From assembly GCA_958295495.1 (NCBI GenBank), contig OY282352.1, positions 1,860,001-1,924,000 of the forward strand: DNA of 64,000 nucleotides, in the 5' to 3' direction. The notes beneath the pieces were generated by a model. The model was not told the origin of the DNA and did not search any database. It worked only from the letters and a program-made list of their open reading frames with translations. The DNA is from an uncultured Latescibacterota bacterium. GTDB taxonomy: Bacteria; Latescibacterota; UBA2968; UBA8231. The position numbers were made by a program, and so were the translations under genes. Each line of letters starts with the position of its first letter. The stretch's first letter is position 1. Shown here piece by piece: positions 26,849-34,546 of the stretch.

Positions 26849-28234
26849 TTAGCGGTTTTGCCGACGGATGGTATTGGACAAATCCTCGGCTAATTTGGCG
26901 AAGGCGGGATCGTTTTTACACTTCTTCTCAACAGTGCGTACAGCGTGGATGATCGAGCTATGATCGCGGTTGCCGAAGTGTAGGCCGATAGCAGTGAAAT
27001 GACTGCCGATTAGACGCCTGACTAGGAACATAGCAAGGTGACGTGCTGCTACAACTTCCTGCGTACGTCCTTTTCCAATGAGTTGCTCCTGAGTCAGATT
27101 GAAGTGGTCGGCGACCTGCTGCTGGATCGCCTCAATGCTCAGTTCCGATGGGCTGGGGCCCAATTCATCTAGAATATGCTTGGCCGCCTCAATGTCGAGT
27201 TCCTTCTTGTGGATTGAGCAGTAGGCCATCAAGCTGATCAACGTACCTTCAAGTTCTCGGACATTCGATCGGATATGGTTGCCCAACAGAGTGGCCACAC
27301 CATCGGGAATCCGTATGCCATTGCGCTCGGCCTTCTTGTGGAGGATGGCGATCCGAGTCTCGAGCTCAGGCGGATTTATTGCGGTGGCCAAACCCCATAT
27401 GAAGCGGGATTTCAGCCTTTCTTCTAACCCATCAAGATGGCCAGGAGGACTGTCACAGGTCATGACAATCTGCTTCTCGGACTGGTGCAAGGCATTAAAG
27501 GTGTGAAAAAATTCGTTTTGGGTCTGTTCGCCGTGGAGCAGAAACTGGATGTCGTCGACAAGGAGGACATCCGCGTTGCGGTAGAAATTCTTAAACTCAC
27601 TCGCCTTATCGCGGTCTCGGAGCGATTGGACGAAATCGCCCATAAATTTTTCCGAGGGGACGTAAACGACCTTCTCAGCAACGTTGAGGCTATGAGCATG
27701 ATGACCAATCGCTTGGAGCAGATGCGTTTTACCTAGCCCGGCACCTCCATAAATCACGAGGGGATTAAATTCCGTCTTACCTGGAGCATTGGCTACGGCT
27801 AAGGCCGTTGCAAGGGCAATTTGATTGCTATCACCAATGATGAATTCTTCAAAGGTATAGCGCTTGTTAAGCGATATTTGAGCGGGACCGGCCTCTACTT
27901 CTTCTTGTTCGTTTTCTGTGGATTCTTCTTCAGGAGCAGGGATAGGAAGTACTTGATCGAGAGCCGGTTGGGGTGCTTGTGCAACGACGAAGGAGATTCT
28001 TGGAGTCAGTGTCGTCTCTTCCATTACTACTGCTTGGATCATCTGCAAGTAGTGCTCCTCTACCCAAGCGGCAGAGAATGCACTGGGAACTTGGATGACC
28101 AACAAGTCTTCGTCAAAGCGGCTTACTGAAGTCTGGCTAAACCAATTAGCAAAACTCTGGGGACGGACTTGACTCTCTATGTTGAGCAGACATTGAGCCC
28201 AGAGTTCTTGGGGATCCTGTATGTTCAGTGCCAT
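26849..28234 (-). CDS. dnaA: Chromosomal replication initiator protein DnaA
   Basis: The 461-residue AAA+ initiator. Domain I (1-85) interacts with partners (LWAQCLLNIESQVRPQSFANW), a variable acidic linker follows, and domain III has Walker A GGAGLGKTH, Walker B VLLVDDIQFL and the arginine-finger region. Domain IV ends with the DNA-binding signature GNRDHSSIIHAV, which contacts the DnaA box. The start ATG lacks a strong ribosome binding site. It is transcribed toward the origin gap. Confidence 0.97.
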   Translation of the reverse strand: MALNIQDPQELWAQCLLNIESQVRPQSFANWFSQTSVSRFDEDLLVIQVPSAFSAAWVEEHYLQMIQAVVMEETTLTPRISFVVAQAPQPALDQVLPIPAPEEESTENEQEEVEAGPAQISLNKRYTFEEFIIGDSNQIALATALAVANAPGKTEFNPLVIYGGAGLGKTHLLQAIGHHAHSLNVAEKVVYVPSEKFMGDFVQSLRDRDKASEFKNFYRNADVLLVDDIQFLLHGEQTQNEFFHTFNALHQSEKQIVMTCDSPPGHLDGLEERLKSRFIWGLATAINPPELETRIAILHKKAERNGIRIPDGVATLLGNHIRSNVRELEGTLISLMAYCSIHKKELDIEAAKHILDELGPSPSELSIEAIQQQVADHFNLTQEQLIGKGRTQEVVAARHLAMFLVRRLIGSHFTAIGLHFGNRDHSSIIHAVRTVEKKCKNDPAFAKLAEDLSNTIRRQNR

Positions 28235-28357
28235 TTATTGAAGCGAAGGTCGCAATTTTTAAGGGAGATTTTCAACCTATAAAGAAGGCGTATGGCAGTC
28301 AAGAGGCTCTCTCGTGGTTGACCTTGAAATTCGTTAGCGTTCAAAGAGTTAAAAGTA

Positions 28358-28386
28358 TTGACACTAATTAGAATAGCCACTAAATT
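28358..28386 (+). promoter_or_regulatory. Sigma70 promoter of the rpmH operon
   Basis: TTGACA (28358-28363), a 17-base spacer and TAAATT (28381-28386) give a good promoter about 50 bases before rpmH. It lies in the 200-base divergent gap between dnaA and rpmH. A minus-strand promoter for dnaA was not clear: TTGACT and TATAGG occur there but with a 15-base spacer. Confidence 0.65.
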
Positions 28387-28434
28387 GAACTGTTTCTGCG
28401 TATGCTTTGTACAAACTAACATGAGGTGAGATTT

Positions 28435-28569
28435 TTGAAACGCACATTTCAGCCTAGCAACAGGCGCCGCCGCAACAAACACGGTTTTCGCAAGCGCATG
28501 AGCACACCGGCCGGTCGCAATATCATCAATCGTCGTCGGAGAAAGGGTCGCAAGCAGCTAGCAGTCTAG
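28435..28569 (+). CDS. rpmH: 50S ribosomal protein L34
   Basis: A 44-residue, highly basic protein starting [18 protein letters not shown] and containing [20 protein letters not shown], the universal L34 pattern. The start codon is TTG at 28435 with a GAGGTGA ribosome binding site at 28423-28429. It is the first gene of the rpmH-rnpA-yidD-yidC-mnmE-rsmG group, divergent from dnaA. Confidence 0.95.
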   Translation: MKRTFQPSNRRRRNKHGFRKRMSTPAGRNIINRRRRKGRKQLAV

Positions 28570-28575
28570 CGTCTA

Positions 28576-28848
28576 GTGTCTGATTGGGTTAGAGGCCGCT
28601 ACTTTTGGATCCGCTACGGTCAGGAAGATCGCGGTCAAATCTTTGTCGTCCGACGCAGACTGGGCAATGCTGTAAAGCGCAATCGACTTAAGCGGCGCCT
28701 GCGCAGCATTTGCTGGAGTCGCCCGTATTTTCCTCGTAGTCTGGTCGTTTTCTGCCAACCGTCAGCGATCGAAGCCCCCTTTACTGACTTGGAAAGGGAA
28801 CTGGACTCATTGGTAGCAAAACTCCCTACTTTTCTTGTCCCACAATGA
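28576..28848 (+). CDS. rnpA: Ribonuclease P protein component, unusually short
   Basis: A 90-residue basic protein with the RNase P signature KRNRLKRRLRS, six bases after rpmH and overlapping yidD as ATGA. It assists the RNA subunit in removing tRNA 5' leaders. The family is normally 110-120 residues; here the first 25-30 residues, which include part of the central cleft for pre-tRNA leader contact, are missing. An in-frame stop (that of rpmH) lies just upstream of the GTG start, so extension is impossible without a frameshift. Confidence 0.82.
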   Translation: MSDWVRGRYFWIRYGQEDRGQIFVVRRRLGNAVKRNRLKRRLRSICWSRPYFPRSLVVFCQPSAIEAPFTDLERELDSLVAKLPTFLVPQ

Positions 28849-29054
28849 AGCAAATCGTCATTATCGTCGTCCGCGCCTACCGTCTTCTCCTATCTCCATA
28901 TCTTCCCCCATCCTGTCGTTATCAACCTACTTGTTCCCAATATGCTGAAGAAGCACTAGATAAGTACGGGGCACTCAAAGGCGGGATGATTGCGCTAAAG
29001 CGGATTAGTCGATGCCATCCTTGGGGAGGGAACGGGTACGATCCTCTGCGCTAG
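28845..29054 (+). CDS. yidD: Membrane protein insertion efficiency factor YidD
   Basis: A 69-residue protein with an amphipathic N-terminal helix and the family core LLSPYLPPSCRYQPTCSQYAEEA, followed by RISRCHPWGGNGYDPLR. It helps YidC-dependent insertion of membrane proteins. Its ATG overlaps the rnpA stop, and yidC follows after 39 bases. Confidence 0.93.
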   Translation: MKQIVIIVVRAYRLLLSPYLPPSCRYQPTCSQYAEEALDKYGALKGGMIALKRISRCHPWGGNGYDPLR

Positions 29055-29093
29055 TTTAATAACACGTTGTTTATAAAAGGGTAAGTAAAACCC

Positions 29094-30806
29094 ATGGAAG
29101 ACAAGCGAACCCTGTTGGCCTTTCTCTTCATCGGCCTGATTTTCCTCTTGCTTCCCTATTATAATGAATGGATGGGGCTAAATCCTGAGCCTAAGTCTCC
29201 GTCTCAGGCACCCGTGCAGCAAAAGCCGGTGCCTGAAGGCGACCCTGTTGCTGAAGAGCTATCTAAGGCCGAGAGCACACAAGATCCCGAGCCTGCGGAA
29301 CAGCTCCATTCGGAAGGGCCAGCACCCGCTAAGTCTCAGGCCATTGAAAGGGTCGAATCGGCCGAAAATCCGTCCTTTACCCCGGAAAAAATTGTAGTAC
29401 AAACTCCGCTTCAGAGTCTTGTTATCTCCACAAAGGGCGGTACTATCATATCATGTAAATTATCAAAATACAGGTACGTAGATGGAAGTATTATCGAACT
29501 GTTGCCTCCAACCAGCAGCGGCTTGGGAATTCATCTACAAAGAGCGAACTACAGAGAGGACATATCCTCGGCGGAGTTTGTTGCCAATCAGTCGAGTCTG
29601 CAGGTTGGACCTAGTGAAGAGCGCTCCTTAATTATGGTGGCCCAACTCGGGGGTGGCAGGAGACTGGAAAAGGTATTGACCTTTAATGGGGACCGCTATG
29701 GATTCGATCTCCAAGTGCGCCACGAAGGGTTTGACGACGATACCGAAGCTATACTCACTTGGGAAAACGGCATAGCGTTTACCGAGCGCGAGCCGGAAAT
29801 TGACCTACCTGAAATGCGAGCTTTCGCCTATATCAACGAAGAAAGGGTCGAACTCAAGGTAGATGATGGGGAAACGGACGAATTGGAGGATAAAGGATTA
29901 CTGAAATGGGTGGGTATTCGCAACAAGTACTTTTTGATCTCCTGCGTTCCCACCGATAGAGAGCAGCGTTCTCGCGTCGTCCTACAAGGCAATCATCTAT
30001 TGTCAGGGGTCGAACCTGACTATTCCTTTCAGATAGGTCGGCGGCTCGAACGGTCTGGTTCTTGGCATAACACCATTTATCTAGGCCCACTCAACTACGA
30101 CGAGCTCATCGGCTATGAGGCTGAACTAGAGCAGGCCATTGATTTCGGATGGCCGATTGTAAGTCAGATAAGCCGCTTTCTGCTCATTCTATTCATAGCA
30201 ACGTATCAATATATCCCAAACTATGGTTGGATCATCGTCCTTTTCGCCGTTGCTATCAAAATTATCGTCTACCCGCTTACGCACAAGACCTATGAATCCG
30301 CAGCTAAAATGCAGGAGATTCAGCCGAAAATTTCGGCACTGCGCGATAAGTACAAGAACGATAACCAACGCCTGAGCCGCGAAACCATGAAGCTCTATAA
30401 AGAAGAAGGCGTCAATCCTCTTGGGGGATGTCTGCCTCTCTTGTTGCAGATGCCCATTTTCATTTCGCTCTACAATCTTTTTGGCAAAACAATCGAGTTG
30501 CGCCAAGCACCCTTTACTCTTTGGATACAAGATCTCTCCCTTCCTGACGAGCTGCTAATTGGCGGTTTTGGTCTTCATGTTCTGCCATTATTAATGGCTG
30601 TCTCCATGCTCATCCAACAGAAGATGACTATGAAGGACCCCAAACAGGCCGTTTTGGTTTACATGATGCCAGCAGTGATGATTTTTATCTTTTGGAGCAT
30701 GTCATCGGGATTAGTGCTCTACTGGACTACCTTCAATGTCCTGACCATTGGCCAACAGCTATTGGTCAATCATTTTAAGAAAGAAGCCGCTCCTTCCAGC
30801 ACTTGA
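29094..30806 (+). CDS. yidC: Membrane protein insertase YidC
   Basis: A 570-residue insertase of the Gram-negative type: one N-terminal helix (residues 6-23), a Pro/Glu-rich linker, a large periplasmic P1 beta domain (about 80-330), then five C-terminal helices with the cytoplasmic loop and the conserved NPLGGCLPLLLQMPIF. It inserts respiratory and other membrane proteins alone or with Sec. The presence of the P1 domain supports an organism with two membranes. Confidence 0.95.
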   Translation: MEDKRTLLAFLFIGLIFLLLPYYNEWMGLNPEPKSPSQAPVQQKPVPEGDPVAEELSKAESTQDPEPAEQLHSEGPAPAKSQAIERVESAENPSFTPEKIVVQTPLQSLVISTKGGTIISCKLSKYRYVDGSIIELLPPTSSGLGIHLQRANYREDISSAEFVANQSSLQVGPSEERSLIMVAQLGGGRRLEKVLTFNGDRYGFDLQVRHEGFDDDTEAILTWENGIAFTEREPEIDLPEMRAFAYINEERVELKVDDGETDELEDKGLLKWVGIRNKYFLISCVPTDREQRSRVVLQGNHLLSGVEPDYSFQIGRRLERSGSWHNTIYLGPLNYDELIGYEAELEQAIDFGWPIVSQISRFLLILFIATYQYIPNYGWIIVLFAVAIKIIVYPLTHKTYESAAKMQEIQPKISALRDKYKNDNQRLSRETMKLYKEEGVNPLGGCLPLLLQMPIFISLYNLFGKTIELRQAPFTLWIQDLSLPDELLIGGFGLHVLPLLMAVSMLIQQKMTMKDPKQAVLVYMMPAVMIFIFWSMSSGLVLYWTTFNVLTIGQQLLVNHFKKEAAPSST

Positions 30807-30828
30807 ATTTCAGCCGGACCTCGATTCC

Positions 30829-32190
30829 TTGATACAGACCGATACTGTTGTCGCGATCTCTACGCCACGGGGGGAGGGGGGAATTGGGATAGTGCGTTTG
30901 AGCGGGCCTGAAGCCCTATTGATTGGCCAGCAGATTTTTCGGTCCCGTCCATCACTCGGTAAGCGAGTCCGGTACGTCGAATATGGGCGTATATGGGCTG
31001 GCGGTCGGGAAATCGACACCGGAGTCGCTTGGGTCTTTGCAGCTCCTCACTCTTATACCGGTGAAGATACAGTCGAGATTAGCTGCCACGGTAGTGCAGT
31101 CGTATTAGAGTCAGTCGTCGAGGAAGCGATTAGCTTGGGTGCCACCGCCGCCGCTCCAGGTGAGTTTACCCGTCGAGCTTTTCTCAATGGCCGGTTGGAC
31201 TTATTAGAAGCTGAGGCTGTAATTGACCTCATCCAGGCCAGCTCTAAAGCGCATCTCGATAATGCCTATGGCTTGGCCAGTGGTCGTCTCTCTATGATGG
31301 TAAAAGAGCTTAAGAGGCAGTTGGTTAAGATGCTATCGCTACTCGAGATCGGGATCGATTTTTCCGACGAAGACATCGATGGTATTGGGCGTCAAGAAAT
31401 ACAGACTGCGCTACGCGAGGTGGTTGAGTCCTCTTTGCGGCTTGCCGAAACATTCGAGGGAACAAGGCGTCGCCAAGAAGGATATTTAGTAGTGCTCATC
31501 GGGCGTCCCAACGTAGGTAAGTCCACATTGCTCAACGTGTTGCTTGGTGAAGATCGGGCAATCGTCACTCCCTTACCAGGAACGACGCGAGATTTAGTGG
31601 AAGGTCGGACTACATGGGCAGGCGAGACGATACGGCTGGTCGATACGGCTGGTATTAGGCAAAGCCATAACCTGATCGAAAAAGAGGGAATTAAACGAGC
31701 GTCGCAGGCGGTTGGGGAAGCTGACGTGGTTTTAGCGGTATTCGACAGTTCAATCGAGTCGTGTGAGGACGATGTGGCTGTGTTGGACCTCCTCCCGGCT
31801 GATAAGAAGTCAATTGCTGTCTTCAACAAGGTTGATTTACCGAGTATTAATAGTAGATCTGAGATCGAAGCACGGGCCTCGGCATTCGTTGAAATATCAG
31901 CACTTAGGGAATCCGGTATTGAAGAATTAAAGAGGGAAGTGACAGCCCAATTGCCCCATAGGGCGGAAATAGATGGAATCGGGATCACTCGTCAACGCCA
32001 CCAAGATTGCCTTTTGCGGGTAGCTAAATCCGGTGCTCTAGCAGAGGAACTTGTGAGATCCAGCCAGCCCGATGAGTGTGTCGTAGCCGAACTTCAAGAC
32101 GCCTTAAATGCCCTAGGTGAGATGCTGGGAGAGACAGTAGAAGAGGAAATTCTTGATTCCATCTTCTCCCAATTTTGCATTGGTAAGTAA
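30829..32190 (+). CDS. mnmE: tRNA modification GTPase MnmE
   Basis: The protein makes the wobble uridine 5-carboxymethylaminomethyl modification together with MnmG. The N-terminal folate-binding part begins DTVVAISTPRGEGGIGIVRLSG; the G domain has GRPNVGKSTL, DTAG and NKVD; the C-terminus ends CIGK, the essential cysteine motif. The TTG at 30829 is chosen because it gives a normal 453-residue length; the open frame reaches back to 30748 inside yidC, but that part is not family-like. MnmG is not in the window. Confidence 0.9.
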   Translation: MIQTDTVVAISTPRGEGGIGIVRLSGPEALLIGQQIFRSRPSLGKRVRYVEYGRIWAGGREIDTGVAWVFAAPHSYTGEDTVEISCHGSAVVLESVVEEAISLGATAAAPGEFTRRAFLNGRLDLLEAEAVIDLIQASSKAHLDNAYGLASGRLSMMVKELKRQLVKMLSLLEIGIDFSDEDIDGIGRQEIQTALREVVESSLRLAETFEGTRRRQEGYLVVLIGRPNVGKSTLLNVLLGEDRAIVTPLPGTTRDLVEGRTTWAGETIRLVDTAGIRQSHNLIEKEGIKRASQAVGEADVVLAVFDSSIESCEDDVAVLDLLPADKKSIAVFNKVDLPSINSRSEIEARASAFVEISALRESGIEELKREVTAQLPHRAEIDGIGITRQRHQDCLLRVAKSGALAEELVRSSQPDECVVAELQDALNALGEMLGETVEEEILDSIFSQFCIGK

Positions 32191-32206
32191 TGTTCCACGT
32201 GGAACA
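32191..32206. other. parS: parS centromere-like site 1
   Basis: TGTTCCACGTGGAACA is a perfect 16-bp palindrome fitting the ParB-binding consensus TGTTNCACGTGNAACA. It lies immediately after the mnmE stop codon, 66 bases before the second site. Confidence 0.9.
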
Positions 32207-32263
32207 CTTTAACTGGCTCGATGCAGCTTGGAAGATTTCGTGGAGTATATTGATAATGATAAG

Positions 32264-32902
32264 ATGTTCAATGTTTCACGTGAAACATGTTTTAATATGG
32301 TAATTCAACTGCCATCAGAGATTCGTGAGGATTTTGAGCGGTTAAAAAGAAGAAGAGTTCTATCTTGTTCTTTTGAGGATATCTGGCCTAAGCTGGAAAT
32401 ATATCTATATCTCTTGAGTCGATGGTCGATAAGAATCAGCCTTGTCTCTCGGCGAGATTTGTCCATCGTAGCAACTAAGCACTTGGGACAGGCGTTGACT
32501 ATGGTCCCCATTGTAGCAAGTATCCCTCGTCGGATGGTTATGGATATAGGATCAGGAACTGGATTTCCGGCTATTCCATTGAAGATCGTTTTTCCCGACT
32601 CATACTTTGTTTTCGTTGAAAGCAGGAGAAAGCGGGCGCACTTTCTCAAGGAGGTCGTACGAGCTGTGGGACTTGACCGCATAGAGGTTGTAAACGACCG
32701 GATAGAGAATTTGAATCCCGTGGGAGCGGATTTGGTCACTGCAAGAGCGGTGGCTTCTCCAGAGAAACTGCTTGATTTAGTACAAAGACATTTGTCTCCT
32801 CATGGTTGGATTCTTTCAACACTTGGAGAAGATGCTGCCTATTCGGGGTTGTTGGGATGGAGGATAGATCGGGTGGGGAGTAGCTTGGGGCTATTCCACT
32901 AG
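32264..32902 (+). CDS. rsmG: 16S rRNA (guanine-N7) methyltransferase RsmG
   Basis: A 212-residue GidB-family enzyme that methylates G527 of 16S rRNA. The SAM site reads VMDIGSGTGFPAIPLKIVFP, followed by FVFVESRRKRAHFLKEV and the TARAVASPEKLLDLV block. The ATG at 32264 is preferred; TTG at 32228 would add 12 residues. The codons right after the start contain the second parS site, so the protein begins MFNVSRET, a start also known from other bacteria with parS in gidB. parA and parB, which often follow rsmG, are absent here. Confidence 0.9.
   Translation: MFNVSRETCFNMVIQLPSEIREDFERLKRRRVLSCSFEDIWPKLEIYLYLLSRWSIRISLVSRRDLSIVATKHLGQALTMVPIVASIPRRMVMDIGSGTGFPAIPLKIVFPDSYFVFVESRRKRAHFLKEVVRAVGLDRIEVVNDRIENLNPVGADLVTARAVASPEKLLDLVQRHLSPHGWILSTLGEDAAYSGLLGWRIDRVGSSLGLFH
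32272..32287. other. parS: parS centromere-like site 2, inside rsmG
   Basis: TGTTTCACGTGAAACA is the canonical parS sequence without mismatch. It overlaps codons 3-8 of rsmG and encodes part of NVSRET. Two perfect sites within 100 bases next to the origin make ParB loading here very likely. Confidence 0.93.
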
Positions 32903-33244
32903 TTGCTAGCATTGATAGCCTAGCAGGATCTTGTAAGCCCAAATAATCGGGCGTTCCGAGTGTAGTTTTACCCATACTTATCCACACTCAAAATTAAAAG
33001 AACTGCGAGATTTAGGCCCTTTGGGGGGACTTATATGTCTAATTTTATCCGATAGATAGGCTATGATTTAGCGAAGTATTGAGTAGAGTCGATAAGATAT
33101 AATGTGGAAAACTTGTTCTTAATAATGTGGAAAACTGTATGGTAAATCCTTTGGAAGAAAAGAAAAAAACAAGTATATTTTCAATAGTTCCCGAGGACAC
33201 GGGTTCTCAATGGCCCCCCGAGTGCCGATAAAACAGGTTGTTTT
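32903..33244. other. Intergenic region with a second DnaA-box cluster
   Basis: This 342-base gap has no gene. It contains a perfect DnaA box TTATCCACA (32978-32986) and two TGTGGAAAA boxes (33103-33111 and 33126-33134) spaced 23 bases, plus an A-rich stretch at about 33155-33180. It could be a second origin module or a DnaA-titration/regulatory site. A promoter for the following gene may also be within it. Confidence 0.5.
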
Positions 33245-33862
33245 TTGCTAGATAAATATCTGAAAAAGTGGTGTTTGGTCATTCTTAGACCGTTGGCACG
33301 TTTGCTTATTCGCTTGGGCCTCAGACCTGATTGGCTGACGCTGATGGGGTTAGTTATGAACGTGGGGGCAACTGCGGCTTTTGCCAAAGGTTATTTACAA
33401 TGGGGGGCTCTCATTATGATGGTTGCGGGTCTTTGCGATATCTTGGATGGACAAGTCGCAAGAGAAGGCCACAAGGAGACCAAGTTCGGAGCCTTATTGG
33501 ATTCGACTACAGATCGGTACTCTGAGATATTTATTTATTTTGGAATCGGTGCGTATTTGATTGGCCGCGATGAGTGGATTCCCTCGGGGATCCTCTTTTT
33601 TGCAATTACTGGTTCGCTTATGGTTAGTTATGTCAGGGCTCGTGCAGAGGGGCTAGGCGAGGATTGTAAGGTGGGCTTTATGCAGCGCCCTGAACGCCTA
33701 ATTGCCTTGGCCTTGGGGAGCCTGATGGGCCATCGAGGTTTGGTTTTTGTGCTGGTTTTATTAGCCGTTACGACCAACTATACGGTTGTCGAGCGCCTCG
33801 CTCATATCCGCAACAGACTGAAATCTGGTGCCAATTCGCCCGCCTCGGTCCAGCAGTCCTGA
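33245..33862 (+). CDS. CDP-alcohol phosphatidyltransferase
   Basis: A 205-residue membrane enzyme with the full CDP-alcohol motif: DILDGQVAR, then after eight residues G, then D and D (FGALLDSTTDRYSE), which coordinate the metal and CDP group. Five to six helices are visible. It makes a phospholipid by joining a CDP-diacylglycerol to an alcohol; the similarity is greatest to the phosphatidylinositol-phosphate synthase / PgsA-like group, but the alcohol cannot be assigned. The start codon is TTG. Confidence 0.85.
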   Translation: MLDKYLKKWCLVILRPLARLLIRLGLRPDWLTLMGLVMNVGATAAFAKGYLQWGALIMMVAGLCDILDGQVAREGHKETKFGALLDSTTDRYSEIFIYFGIGAYLIGRDEWIPSGILFFAITGSLMVSYVRARAEGLGEDCKVGFMQRPERLIALALGSLMGHRGLVFVLVLLAVTTNYTVVERLAHIRNRLKSGANSPASVQQS

Positions 33863-33902
33863 TAAGGGGCTAATCGGGCTTTCTTGCGCTTTTTCTGCTA
33901 TC

Positions 33903-34544
33903 GTGTCCCGGGGTCATTTCATCGTTTTTGAAGGAATTGATGGCAGCGGGACCACAACCCAATCCCGTATGCTGGAATCCTATCTTAAAGAAGCCGGTGT
34001 TCCGGTTAAATGGACCAGAGAGCCAGGCGGGACGTTGGTCGCAGAGAAGGTTCGCGAGTTTGTGCTCGGTTCAAGCATAGAGGGTATATTCCCTACGGCG
34101 GAACTTTTCCTCTACGCAGCTAGTCGTTCACAGCACGTAGAAGAGATGATCGTACCGTCGCTTAATCAGGGAGATGTGGTTATTTGCGACCGCTATATTG
34201 CCTCATCACTAGCGTATCAGGGATATGGGCGCGGTTTGGATCTGGAAAAGGTTGAACAAGTCAATCGGCTGGCAGTGGGGGGGTGTTTGCCGGACGCGAC
34301 AATATATTTGCTCTTGCCCATAGAAGTGGCTTGGGCTCGCTTAAGGCGACGGAACGTCGCGGATCGGTTAGAGCAAGCAGGAATGGAACTACAAGAGAAG
34401 GCTGCCCAAGGATACCAAGAGATATCCAAAAAAGATCCAGCAGGCTTGATTTTTGACGCACAAATCGAGATAGATCGGCTAGCTGAAAGAATTCAGGACG
34501 CGCTGCGTCGGCAGTGGTCGTGGTTTCCCGAGGAGAAAAAGTAA
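33903..34544 (+). CDS. tmk: Thymidylate kinase
   Basis: A 213-residue kinase converting dTMP to dTDP. The P-loop is FEGIDGSGTTTQS, the DR(Y/H) motif is ICDRYIASSLAYQGYGRGL, and the lid region RRRNVADRLEQ is present. The GTG at 33903 gives the usual length and begins SRGHFIVFEG; the frame is open from 33828 but that part overlaps the previous gene. It is followed three bases later by the protease gene. Confidence 0.9.
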   Translation: MSRGHFIVFEGIDGSGTTTQSRMLESYLKEAGVPVKWTREPGGTLVAEKVREFVLGSSIEGIFPTAELFLYAASRSQHVEEMIVPSLNQGDVVICDRYIASSLAYQGYGRGLDLEKVEQVNRLAVGGCLPDATIYLLLPIEVAWARLRRRNVADRLEQAGMELQEKAAQGYQEISKKDPAGLIFDAQIEIDRLAERIQDALRRQWSWFPEEKK

Positions 34545-34546
34545 TT

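Noticed and set aside
32736..32987. Small minus-strand frame at the end of rsmG
   Set aside because: It overlaps rsmG and the DnaA-box region and has no ribosome binding site or recognisable motif.
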